Assembly: GCF_904849725.1 (NCBI RefSeq)
Contig: NC_058522.1
Span: forward strand, 231,297,084 to 231,361,083
Source: Hordeum vulgare subsp. vulgare
Lineage: Eukaryota > Streptophyta > Magnoliopsida > Poales > Poaceae
Reading direction: 5' to 3'
DNA length: 64,000 nucleotides
Below, piece after piece: positions 47,897 to 58,074 of the stretch. The notes under the pieces are model-generated. The model worked only from the letters and a program-made list of their open reading frames with translations. It searched no databases and was not told the origin of the DNA. The position numbers and the translations under genes are program-made. Every line of letters starts with the position of its first letter. Position 1 is the stretch's first letter.

Positions 47897-48479
47897 GTAA
47901 TAGATGGTGTATAGATGATGAACTCCTTGCTCTTATGATTCAAAATATTGTCTCCTAAATACTCAGCCACTCTCTCATATATGGAGGGAGGGAGAGAGGG
48001 AGGGAGAGAGGGAGAGAGGGAGGGAGAGAGGGAGGGAGAGAGGGAGGGAGAGAGGGAGAGAGAGAGAATGAGAGAGAGAGAGATGGAGAGAGATATGGAG
48101 AGAGAGGGGGGAGGGAGAGATAGGGGATGGAGATGGGAGAGGGAGAGGGGGGAGGGATGGCTCCACCCACGAAGGGTCCATGAATAAGCAACCTTGTATA
48201 TTCCATCATGGCTTATGTCCACGAATGACTAGCCTGACTCGAGGTACATCTTTAGGAAGTAGGTGATCTCCTTGCCCTTACAAACTTCTTGGTTTAACTC
48301 CACAAGATTTGGAGGATCCCAAGAGAAACCTAAGCAATCTAGGAGTCACCACTCTCCAAAAGGTAATAGATGGTGTATAGACGATGAACTCATTTCTCTT
48401 ATGCTTCAAAAGATAGTTTCCTCAATACTAAGTCACTCTCTCATAGAGGGAGGGAGGGCGAGTGAGAGAGAGGAGAGGG
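47897..48479. repeat. Core-plus-purine-spacer tandem array, block 4 (right end)
   Basis: The array resumes with the rest of the split core (gtaatagatggtgtatag). It has one more purine spacer, one full core (catggc at 48207) and a short spacer. It ends at 48479, where CACTA coding sequence begins abruptly. Confidence 0.9.
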
Positions 48480-48989
48480 TCATATGGTAACTTTTCCAGA
48501 GGCTTGAGAGATGGACCGAATCTGATTTGCCTCCCGCCTCTGCTTGTACTGCTAGTCGCCGGAGAGAAGGAGGCGTCTCTCTTCCGCTTGAGAGAAGGAG
48601 GCGGACTGCTCTGACGCGCCGGACGAGCCAGAGCGGCGGCATTTGTCTTCCGACGTTGCCGACGAGGCGGGGGAGGAGGCATACTGCTGTGACGCGCCGG
48701 AGTAGGCGAAGGAGGAGGCGAAGTGCCCTCACAGGTCAGAGGAGCTGGAGAAGGAGGTGGAGTGTCCTGATCACTCGCCGGAGGAGGGGGAGGAGGCAGA
48801 GTGCCCTGACTCGTCAGAGGAGGAGGAGGAGGCGGAGGCGTCCAATTTGGAAGCTTGATGAACTCCTTTTGCCATAGACATGTACTCCCCACAGCACGAA
48901 CCAGCTGAATCTCCCCTTCACCTGTAGGGTGGTCAAGCTCGAGCTGCTCAAATTCCTCCATTACTTGATCCACCATCACCACAGCATAG
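48480..48989 (-). pseudogene. CACTA (En/Spm) transposon gene, 3' part before the array
   Basis: The minus-strand frame continues the CACTA gene seen at 59674-60946, separated only by the Athila-like element. Joined across the CATAG target site the frame is uninterrupted. It has an acidic stretch, then GSTCLWQKEFIKLPNW, then a Pro/Ser-rich segment (runs of PPPP) and a basic KRKR patch, ending at LEKLPYD. At that point CACTA-type proteins of this kind normally continue, but here the frame enters the purine array. The sequence is thus truncated by the array or by whatever event created it. Assignment rests on my recognition of this protein type in grass CACTA elements. Confidence 0.7.
48985..48989. 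other. Target-site duplication CATAG, left copy
   Basis: CATAG precedes the LTR at 48990 and recurs at 59674-59678 after the other LTR. Confidence 0.9.
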
Positions 48990-50599
48990 TGATGTCAACT
49001 GTTCTTCCCCTTTGCAACGGCACCAGAAGAATGCTGTTAGCACTCTCCGGCAATCGAAACTAGAAGAATGTTGTTGACGCCCACCAGCTCGTGGGATCGT
49101 AGCAGTTTTCGAGGGTAGAGTATTCGACCCAAATTTGTTTATTTGCACGACGGGAGGTGAGAGAATACTCTCAAGTATTAGCAGCTGAATTTATCAGATT
49201 CAACCACACATGGAAGATTAGTATCTGCAAGCAAAGTAGTAACAGCAAAGTAGCGAGTAACGGTAGTGGCAAGGAACAACGGTAATGACAGCGGTAGCAA
49301 GTAGCAACAGTAGTAAGCGACAGTAGTAGCAACAGTAGCAGCAAAGCAAGACAAGTAACAGCAGTAGCAACAGTAGTAGCAGCAGCAGAGCAAGACAAGT
49401 AATAGCAGTAGCAACAGTAGTAGCAGCAGCAGAGCAAGACAAGTAACAGCAGTAGCAACAGTAGTAGCAACAGCAGTAGGACAAACTCGTAGGCAATGGG
49501 TCGGTGATTTGTTTGGATTATATTCATCATGCAACAGCTATAACACGGAGAGATATGTGGCAAGCTCCCGTTCGTCAATGTGATGTAGGCATGCATTCCG
49601 TGTGTCGTCATACGTGCTTAGGGAAAAGAACTTGCATGACATCGATTGTCCCTCCCTCCCGTGGAAGCGGGGTCCAAAAGGAAACTACGGGATATTAAGG
49701 TTCTCCTTTTAATAAAGAACCGGACCAACGCATTAGCACTTGGCGAACATATGAACTCCTCAAACTATGGTCATCACCGAGAATGGTTCCGGTTATTGTC
49801 ACTCCGGGGTTGCCGGGTCATAACACATAGTAGGTAACTACAACTTGCAAGATCGGATCTAAAACACACATATATTGGTGACAACATAATAATTTCAGAT
49901 CTGAAATCATGGCACTCGGGCCCTAGTGACAAGCATTAAGCATGGCAAAGTAGTAGCAACATCAATCTCAGAACATAGTGGATACTAGGGATCAATCCCC
50001 ATCAAAACTAACTCGATTACATGATAGATCTCATCCTACTCATCACCGCCCAGCGAACCTACGAATAGATTACTCACGAACGACGAAGAGCTTCATGGAA
50101 TTGGAGAGGGAAGAAGGTTGATGATGACGATGGCGACGATTTCCCCTCTCCAGAGTCCAAGATGGACTCCAGATCTGCCCTCCAGATGAAGAACAGGTGG
50201 GGGCGGCGGCTCCGTATCGTAAACGCGACGAAAACTTCTCTTTTTATTTTTTCTGGGACGAAAGGGAACTTATAGAGCTGGAGTTGGGGGCGGCAGAGCC
50301 GTGTGGGCCCCACAAGCCTGCCCACCGCCACCAGGGGGTGGTGGCGGATCCAGGGCTTGTGGCCCACTGTCCCGCCCCCTCAGGTGGAACTTGGGGAAGA
50401 TATTTTTTATATTTTCCAAAACTGCTCCCCGTAGATTTTCAGGACGTTTGGAGAACTTTGATTTCTGCACAAAAATAACACCAAGGCAATTCTGGTGAAA
50501 ACAGCGTCAGTCCAGGTTAGTTCCATTCAAATCATGCAAATTAGAGTCCAAAACAAGGGCAAAAGAGTTTGGAAAAGTAGATACGATGGAGACGTATCA
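48990..50599 (-). mobile_element. Athila-like 3' LTR
   Basis: It starts TGATACGTCTCC on the minus strand at 50599 and ends at 48990. A (AGC/AGT)n region at about 49240-49495 includes a 44-bp unit repeated three times (starts at 49345, 49389, 49433). A TATA-like CTCTATAAG is at 50269-50277. Poly-Leu and poly-Cys frames through the trinucleotide region are artefacts. Confidence 0.9.
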
Positions 50600-50610
50600 A
50601 CTCCCCCAAG
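50600..50610 (-). other. Polypurine tract of Athila-like element
   Basis: CTTGGGGGAGT on the minus strand directly precedes the 3' LTR, the standard place for priming plus-strand DNA. Confidence 0.75.
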
Positions 50611-52535
50611 CTTAAAACCTTGCTTGTCCTCAAGCAACTCAGTTGACAAACTGAGAGAGAAAGAAAAACTTTGACAAACTCTGTTTGATCTTGTTGTTAC
50701 AACTATGTCTAACTCATAACCATAATTTCAGCAAGATCACAAGTTAACCACATAAGCAAATGACACAAAGGTCTCATAGTAAGCTAATATCAATGGCATA
50801 ATCAGCTAACTAGCAAATAATAATGAGTTTCAAATACCAACACTTCAATAAATACAAGCATGAAGCAATATGAATAGGTGGTATCTCACTAGCTCTTTCT
50901 GAGACCGCAAAACATAAATGCAGAGCACTTTCAAAGATCAAGGGCTAACTAAACATTGTAATTCATAGCAACGAAGATCCAGTCATAGTCATACTCAATA
51001 TCAATCAAAAGCAAAGCATAAAAATGATAGAGGTGCTCTCTAATTGGTGCTTATATAAGAGGAGGATGACTCAACAGGAAAATAAATAGACAGGCCCTTC
51101 GCAGAGGGAAGCATTGATTTGCAGAGGTGCCACAGCTCAAGCTTTGAAAACAGAGATAATAATTTTGGGTGGCATGCTTTCATTGTCAACGCAATGACCA
51201 AAAGTTCTCAATATCTTCCATGCTACTCATGCTATAGGCGGTTCCCAAACAGAAAAGTAAAGTTTTAACTCCCCCACCACCAATCAATCACACTCCACGG
51301 CTAGCCGAGTCCTCGGGTACCATCCATACTAACATCAATCCGGGGGGAGTCTTGTTTTACAGTTATGTTTTCGATTTAAGCGTGGAACTGGGCATTCCAA
51401 TTACCAGCCCCTTTCTCGTGAATGACAGTGAATAAACACATGTCGAGGATAACACTCCTAGCATGGAAGATACCAATAGCCCCATGTAACCACATGAGCG
51501 GTTCGGGCATGCAAAACAGATTATTTCTTGAAGGTTTAGAGAATGGCACATGCAAATTTACTTGGAACGGCAGGTAGATACCGCAAATAGGTAGGTATGG
51601 TGGACTCTCATGGAAAAACTTTTGGGTTTATGGAAGTGGATGCACAAGCAGTATTCCGCTTAGTACAAGTGAAGGCTAGCAAAAGACTGGGAAGCGACCA
51701 ACTAGAGAGCGACAACAGTCATCAAGATGCAATGAGTTTGACTAACATTGAATGCAAGCATGAACATGATATAAATCACCATGAACATGAACATCATAGA
51801 GGCTATGTTGATTTTGTTTCAACTACATGCATGAACATGCGCCAAGTCAAGCCACTTGAAACATTCAAAGGAGAATACCATCCTATCATACTACATGATA
51901 GTCATCTCAAAATCTATGTTGGCATTCAAGACAAACCATTATAAGCTCTCAGCTAAATAAGCATGGCATCAGAAACTATGACCTCTAAGTTGGCATTGCA
52001 AACATGGTTCTCTCACAACAAAGCTAAATCTGGGTCGACAAGCTAGTCATATTTACAAAAACAAAATAGATAGAGTTCATACCAGCTTTTCAGTCTTAGT
52101 CACTTCATCATATATCATCATTGTTGCCTTTCATTTGCACGATCGAACGATGTGAACAGTAATAAGCGCATTGGACTAAGCTGAATCTGCACGCAAACAC
52201 AAAGGAGAAGACAAAGTAATATGGCTCTTTGAAAGCTAAACAGGTAAGCATGCAAGAACCAATAAACATTGTAACCAATATCTTCTACCTTGACCCAAAG
52301 AAAAAGAAAACTATTTACACGGAAAACTCCCAACAAGCAAAAGAAGAAATAAAAATATTTTTGGGTTTTCTCAAAAGGACACAAAACAGGAAAACAAGAA
52401 AACGAAAATAAACTAGCATGGATAATACAGTGGAAAAAGTGTAAACACCGGCTAACAAAGTGAAAGCATAAGCATGAATGTAAAGTCGGTGAGAACACGT
52501 ACTCCCCCAATCTTAGGCTTTTGGCCTAGCTTGGT
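50611..52535 (-). other. Long 3' non-coding region of Athila-like element
   Basis: About 1.9 kb with no coherent frame lies between the third frame and the polypurine tract. Long 3' non-coding regions are usual in Athila-type elements. Nothing else is seen. Confidence 0.55.
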
Positions 52536-53601
52536 CTACTCCCAAGGTGGGAAATCACCAGCTCTAGGATACTCCGGAGCAGACTGTGGATGCCACTGAT
52601 GTGTGAGCTCCTGTGGCTCCCATTGATAAACTGGCGTCTGGTACTCGACTCGCGGCTCGGGCACGGGCGCCTGTGGTTGGGCCAAGCCCCAATATGCGAA
52701 GATGTCCCAGGGCATAATAGTGTACCTGCCTGCATGAAGATCGAACAAAGAAGGAGCAGGCAAAGTAATAGTCTCTCGAGTACCTTGACTAAATACGAGG
52801 TTATAAATCATCCGTCTACTAGCATCTCTATCCAGAAAATCATGGCGAACCATGCTGTCATAATCTAGATATTTCTCACGGAGAAGCATCTCTCCTTCCT
52901 CTCCCATTCTAATGGGTATCTCAAAGTGTCTGGCAAGACGGGTAGCATAGATACCTCATAGACGACACCTTTAGAACGGTTCAGATTCAACCGTTGAGAT
53001 ACTAGAGCACCCAAGCTATAAGTCTTATCGTTATGAAGGCCTTCGCGCAAAACCGCAAGGTCTGGAGAACTAAGTGATCCAGCCTCCCCACGGCCAATCA
53101 AACATTTTCCCACAAATAGTGAGAAGTACCGAAGCACAGGAAAATGTATGCTAGCAATTCTAGCGCGAGACACTCCTTTCTCCTCTCCAACAGCAATAGA
53201 ACCAATGAAATCCTCCAAGTCTCATGGATGAGGGTAACAGATATCCCCAACATAAGGTAATTTGCATACATTGCAAAAATCCTGCAGCGTCATGCACTGG
53301 GGGACATCGTATATCATGAACTCAACCATGGGAGGATTCTTCCTCGGATAAAAGTTGAAGCTCTGAACGAAAATATTGGTGAGGAGGAGGTATTGTGAGC
53401 ACTTATCTTCAACGAACGCAGTAAGACCTGCGTTCTCCACCAAGTAATAAAAGTCTTCATAAAGTCCGGTGGCGCCCAAAAATTCATCACTTAGCCACTC
53501 GCACACTCGAACTTCTGTGACTCAAGGGACTACGTACTTGGGTGGTTCTTCTCATCCTCCTTGGGGTTACGGCTTGAAGAGCCTCTCAAGAACCTCCTCA
53601 T
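52536..53601 (-). pseudogene. Third frame of Athila-like element (ORF1/env-position protein), broken
   Basis: A start at 53601 (MRRFLRGSSSRN) opens a basic N-terminus. A frameshift near 53540, an in-frame TGA at about 53222 and a second frameshift near 52955 break the rest. The readable pieces are CEWLSDEFLGATGLYEDFYY.., then FVQSFNFYPRKNPPMVEF.., then LRYFSLFVGKCLIGR.., and an acidic Trp/Pro-rich tail. It resembles the large plant-specific Athila ORF proteins of unknown function. No signal peptide or membrane segment is seen, so the position after protease does not make it an envelope protein. It is preceded by a stretch resembling the LTR (53990-54190). Confidence 0.6.
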
Positions 53602-53989
53602 CTTTTCCTTTTTCTAGCTCTGAAAAAATCTGAAATTTTTAGAGACTTCGAAAGAAAAGCGAATAAAGATTAACCCAACTTGCAGCAACTACTCCTACTA
53701 GTGCCTAGAGACCGTATCACGCGCTAAAACTACTTGGAACCAGCTAAAATCAACATTTCTAGCTCAAGAACAGGGTCACCAAGGTAGCAAGAATACGCGA
53801 AGGATAAAGCACTAGAGCAAAAACTAATTGGACCAATGGAGGACTCACGTACCAAGGAGTAATTTCCCCAAAACAGTTCGGAGAATGGTGCCTTGAGCAA
53901 GGAGATCGAAAATCACAGCCAAATGAGAAAGAACACGGGTTTGAGCTGCGAAACAATTTTTCCTGGAGGTGGAAGAAGAGGCTGAGAGA
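53602..53989 (-). other. Leader-like segment upstream of the third frame
   Basis: Non-coding on both strands, this 390-bp stretch separates the third frame from the LTR-like block. The minus strand is pyrimidine-rich near 53960-53990, as in plant 5' leaders. Confidence 0.4.
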
Positions 53990-54190
53990 TGGAATGAGTG
54001 GATGGGGTGCCTATGGGCCCCACACGCTTGCACTCCGCCACCAGGGGGTAGGTGGCGGTGGCAGGGCTTGTGGCCCACTGGTCTGGCCCCCAGGCCAGCT
54101 CTCAGGCCCAGAAATTTTCAAAAATTCCAGAAAAAATCATACTAAATTTTCAGGACCATCGGAGAACTTTTATTTTCGAGGTATTTTTCT
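53990..54190 (-). repeat. LTR-like block inside the Athila-like element
   Basis: Several blocks recur in the same order as in the element's own LTR (50290-50470). They are gggccccaca, ccgccaccaggggg, cagggcttgtggcccactg, attttcaggac and ggagaactttgattt or its variant. The match is diverged, so this is not a recent duplication. It lies about 400-600 bp upstream of the third frame on the same strand. No TATA box is visible at the place where the LTR has one. Confidence 0.55.
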
Positions 54191-54402
54191 CCGGGACACT
54201 AAAACAGAAAAAGGAAAAACTAAACTAATTCTATCATTTTTCTTCTGAGCAATAGAAACGGAAAGCTCAAAACAGAGGTATGTGACTCCTTGATTCATCC
54301 GTTTCATGATCATCGAAAGAAATCCGTCAATGGGGTTGATCAAATCCTTATGACAAAACTTTCTTGAATCGCAAGAGAGAACGGAGAATTTTCAAATAGT
54401 CA

Positions 54403-55613
54403 CTAATTCACCTCAATAGGGATATGTATCTCCCCAACAAGCAAATCATACTTCATCTTGACACGAGGAATAGGGCATTCAAAGCTCCCAATGAGAATTG
54501 ATGAAGTCTTTTCGATAGTATTGATGCAATGTACTTGATATCGTTTCTTCGGAAAGTGCACGGTGTGCTCATTACCGTTGACATGGAAAGTGACATTGCC
54601 TTTGTTGCAATCTATAACAGCCCCTGCAGTGTTTAAAAAGGGTCTTCCGAGGATGACAGCCATGGCATCGTCCTCAGGAATATCCAAGATAACAAAGTCT
54701 GTTAAGATAGTGGTGTTAGCAACCACAACAAGCACATCCTCGCAAATGCCGATAGGGAAAGCAGTTGATTTGTCGGCCATTTGCACAGAAATTTCAGTGG
54801 GTGTCAACTTATCCAATTCAATTCTACGATAAAGAGAAAGCGGCATAACACTAACACCGACTCCAAGGTCACATAAGGCAGTTCTTACGTAGTTTCCTTT
54901 AATGGAGCAAGGTATAGTGGGCACTCCGGGATCACCAAGTTTCTTAGGAGTTCCACCTTTAAAAGTGTAATTGGCAAGCATGGTGGAGATCTCAAGATCT
55001 GGTATTTTCCGTTTATTAGTCACGATATCTTTCATGTACTTGGCATACAGAGACATCTTGAGCATATCAGTTAACCACATCTGCAGAAAGATGGGTCTTA
55101 TCATCTCAACGAAGCGCTGAAAATCCTCATCATACTTTTTCTTGGATGGCTTAGGAGGGAAGGGCATAGGTCTCTGAACCCATGCTTCCCTTTCTTTACC
55201 ATACTTCCTAGCAGTGAAGTCATTCTTATCGTATTTATTAGGTTGTGGGTTATCAGGATTAACGGACGGTTCAATCTCCACATCCTCATCATTGCTAGTT
55301 TGAGCATTATTATGAACATCGCTGTCCATATTATCACCAGGTTCATGTTCATCACCAGATTGTGTTTCTGCATCAGACGCAGAAATATCATTAGGTTCTT
55401 CAGGTGTGACAGTTTTTGGTGAACTGGCATGCAGGCTTCTATCATCCTTCTTCTTCTCCTTAGGATGACTAGGTGTATCATCATTGATTCCTTGAGAATC
55501 TTGATCAATTCTCCTAGGATGACCTTCAGGATACAAAGGTTCCTGAGTAATTTTTCCTCCTCTAGTAATGACTCTGACAGAGTTGTCATTTAATTCATTG
55601 AGCAGGTCATTAT
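54403..55613 (-). CDS. Athila-like gag C-terminus and aspartic protease, frame intact
   Basis: The frame runs without a stop from the LINE joint to 54403. The N-terminal half is hydrophilic and acidic (Asp/Glu/Asn-rich), typical of the gag-protease linker. A conserved block RPMPFPPKPSKKK is followed by a retropepsin-like domain. Its CDLGVGVSVMPLSLY motif is the plant version of the D-S/T-G active site, with ILGRPFLNTAGAVID as the C-terminal hallmark. A longer version of the frame begins with LINE sequence, but the real N-terminus lies beyond the LINE at 56428 and higher. The protein would cleave gag and any pol product. It ends at a TAA or TAG without entering RT. Confidence 0.8.
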
Positions 55614-55628
55614 GAGCTTTAAGTACTT
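55614..55628. other. 15-bp target-site duplication of LINE, left copy
   Basis: GAGCTTTAAGTACTT occurs here and again at 56413-56427, flanking the LINE. It is followed by the T run that is the LINE's poly(A) on the minus strand. Confidence 0.9.
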
Positions 55629-56412
55629 TTTTTTGACCGGCTACTGTAGGGAAACCCCCCCCCCACAGCCTTTTTTCTTTCATTCCCATATATAAGAGTA
55701 GTATGTACAAGAAGAATTTAGAATGTACAAAGGGGATGGGAAGCTAAGGTTACAAACCTCAAGGAGGCAAAAAGGAAACCCATTTAAGGAGATCATCCTA
55801 AAACTAGCCTTAATCCTATGAGCTAACAGGGAAATGTCATGGATGAAACCAGATCTCCATTTTCTGAACCTTGGCTGCTCCTGGTTAAAGACCTTGATAT
55901 TTCTGACAGTCCAGATGTTCCAACATGCAGTGAAGACCACCTCAGCAAAAAAGGGGTTATGGAAGTCTCGCTTAGCAGCTACAGTAGCACTCCACATGGA
56001 TGGACCCTGCCATGTGATCTGCAGGTAGGTCCAGACCCTCGTACTGAAAAGACAGTTGAAGAATAAGTGATCTCTGTCTTCTTTGACGCTGGCATGGCAT
56101 AGAACAGAGAGATTGGAGTCTGAAACATTCCAGTGACGCCGTTCAAACATGTCTTGGGTGTTAAGCCTATCCATGATGAGCATCCAGGCAAACATCTTGA
56201 TCTTCATGGTACAACAGCTCTTCCAGATCCAGTTAAGCAAGGGGTTTGGTGTAATACTGTTGTGAATATGAATATAGTATCTCTTGGCTGTGTAGGTCTT
56301 AGCATCCTTTCCCCATACCCATCTGTCAGAGGCCTGGGGGTCAATATCCAGGTCTTGAAGCAAGGATTGGACTGAAAGTAGCTCCTGGTAAGCTTGATCA
56401 GAGAGTGGCAAG
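55629..56412 (-). mobile_element. 5'-truncated LINE with zf-RVT domain, inserted in gag
   Basis: The minus-strand frame (56411-55680) encodes the C-terminal zinc-binding RT domain of plant L1-type LINEs. It includes WIWKSCCTMKIKMFAWMLI, LNTQDMFERRHW and a Cys-Xn-HLFFNC motif with the late Cys/His residues. The upstream endonuclease and RT core are missing, as expected for 5' truncation during target-primed reverse transcription. A short 3' UTR and an 8-A tail end at 55627-55634. The 15-bp target duplication is perfect. The frame itself has no stop, which suggests a fairly recent insertion. Confidence 0.9.
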
Positions 56413-56427
56413 GAGCTTTAAGTACTT

Positions 56428-57892
56428 GTTCTACCTGAGTAGTAATCATAGAGGCATGTTTACTCAGAAGCTTCAGATCATTGACATTTCTGTCTACACA
56501 AGCACTTAAATGGCTAAGCATACGAGTACTTTGTTCCAAATGTCTGCTAACATAATCATTGAAACTCTATTGTTTGGCAACAAAGTTGTCAAATTCATCA
56601 AAGCATAAGCTAGCAGGTTTGTCAAAAGGAATATCACTCTCATCAAACCTACGAAGAGAATTCACTTCTACTACCTGTATCGGGTTATCGAGACCATGGA
56701 TCTCTTCGATAGGTGGTAGATTTTTGACATCTTCAGATCTAATGCCTTTCTCTTGCATAGATTTCTTGGTTTCTTTCATATCTTCGAGACTGAGTAATAG
56801 AATATCTCTTTTCTTAGGAGTTGGCTTAGGAGGTGGTTCGGGAATAGTCCAAGCATTATCATTGATCAAGTTATTCAGTAGGGTCTCAGCTTGTTCTACA
56901 GTTCGTTCCCTAAAAACACAACCGGCACAACTATCTAGGTGGTCTCTAGAGGCATCGGTAGGTCTGTTATAGAGGATATCAAGTATCTCGTTCTTCTTAA
57001 GAGGGTGATCAGGCAAAGCATTCTGTAGCTAGACGAGCCTCCTCCAAGCTTGTGGAAGACTCTCTTCTTGGACTTGAGCAAAGTTGTATATTTCTTGCAA
57101 GGCAGCTTGCTTCTTATGGGCAGGGAAATATTTCTCACAGAACTAGTAGACCATATCCTGGGGACTACTCACACATCCAGGAGCAAGAGAGGTGAACCAG
57201 GCTTTAGCGTCATCCTTTAGAGAGAAAGGAAACAGCTTAATAAGGATATAGTAGTGGCGGATCTTCTCCTCATTAGTGAAAAGGGTGGCTATATCGTGTA
57301 GTTTGGCAAGATGGGCTACGACCGTCTCAGACTCATAACCATTAAAAGGATCATATTTGACTAGAGAGATTATCTCAGGATCGACAGAGAATTCATAATC
57401 CTTATCGGTGATAAAGATAGGTGAAGTGGCAAACTTCGGGTCATATTTCATCTTAGCTTTCAGAGATTTTTCCTTCCACTTGAGAAGTAATTTCTCAGCG
57501 TCATAGGCATCCTTACACGTAAGAAAATCCTCAGCTATCTCTCCCTCCATAACGTAACCCTCAGGTATATCAGGCAATTCATATCTAGGAGTGCTAGATC
57601 TAGCAGGAGCAAAAGCAGGTTCTATCTCAATAGTATCGGCAGTTTCAGAAGCATCACGAGCATTGGCAGTAACTCTAGCAATATGAGCATCAAGGAACAA
57701 AAGTAGGTTCTATCTCAATAGTGGAACATCAGGCAAAGTAGCATCTCTAGCAGTATCAAGCATAGCATCATCAGGCATAGTATCTCTAGCAGTGTCAAGC
57801 ATAGCATCTCTAGCAGTAGCATCATAAGCATCATCAAGCACAGGCGACATATCAAGATTTTTAGCAGGAGGTGATGTCGCAAACTTACTCAT
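56428..57892 (-). pseudogene. Athila-like gag, N-terminal and capsid part, broken
   Basis: A Met at 57892 (MSKFATSPPAKN) is a plausible start. The frame shifts near 57705 and continues as LPDIPEGYVMEGEIAEDF. The capsid-type retrotransposon gag domain is clear from LFPFSLKDDAKAWFTSLAPG (about 57210) through FCEKYFPAHKKQ to QAWRRL. Stops interrupt it at 57143, about 57028 and 56567. The protein continues to EQVLKA at the LINE joint and resumes at 55613 with HNDLLNELNDNS. Gag forms the particle that holds the RNA. Confidence 0.8.
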
Positions 57893-58047
57893 AACTGAAG
57901 GTGAATCAAGTACAGAGCTAGATGGCAATTCCTTACCCCCCCCCCCCTCGTAGTTGAGGGCAAGACTTTGGTTTTTGGATCCTTCAGATTCTTCATAGTG
58001 ATCAGCAGATATAAATCCCAAGTGACTCAGAGAATATAGCAATACAA

Positions 58048-58064
58048 CCCCGGCAACGGTGCCA
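58048..58064 (-). other. Primer-binding site, tRNA-Asp type
   Basis: CCCCGGCAACGGTGCCA on the plus strand matches 16 of 17 bases of the 3' end of plant tRNA-Asp (..CCCCGGCAACGGCGCCA). It lies ten bases from the LTR edge at 58075. Confidence 0.85.
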
Positions 58065-58074
58065 GAAAAATGCT

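Noticed and set aside
49178..49611. Leu/Cys-rich frames resembling a membrane protein
   Set aside because: They are translations of the (AGC/AGT)n region of the Athila-like LTR and recur in its partner at 58145-58607.
52536..53601. A retroviral-type envelope gene
   Set aside because: The position is suggestive, but no signal peptide, membrane anchor or cleavage motif is seen; similarity is to plant Athila ORF proteins.
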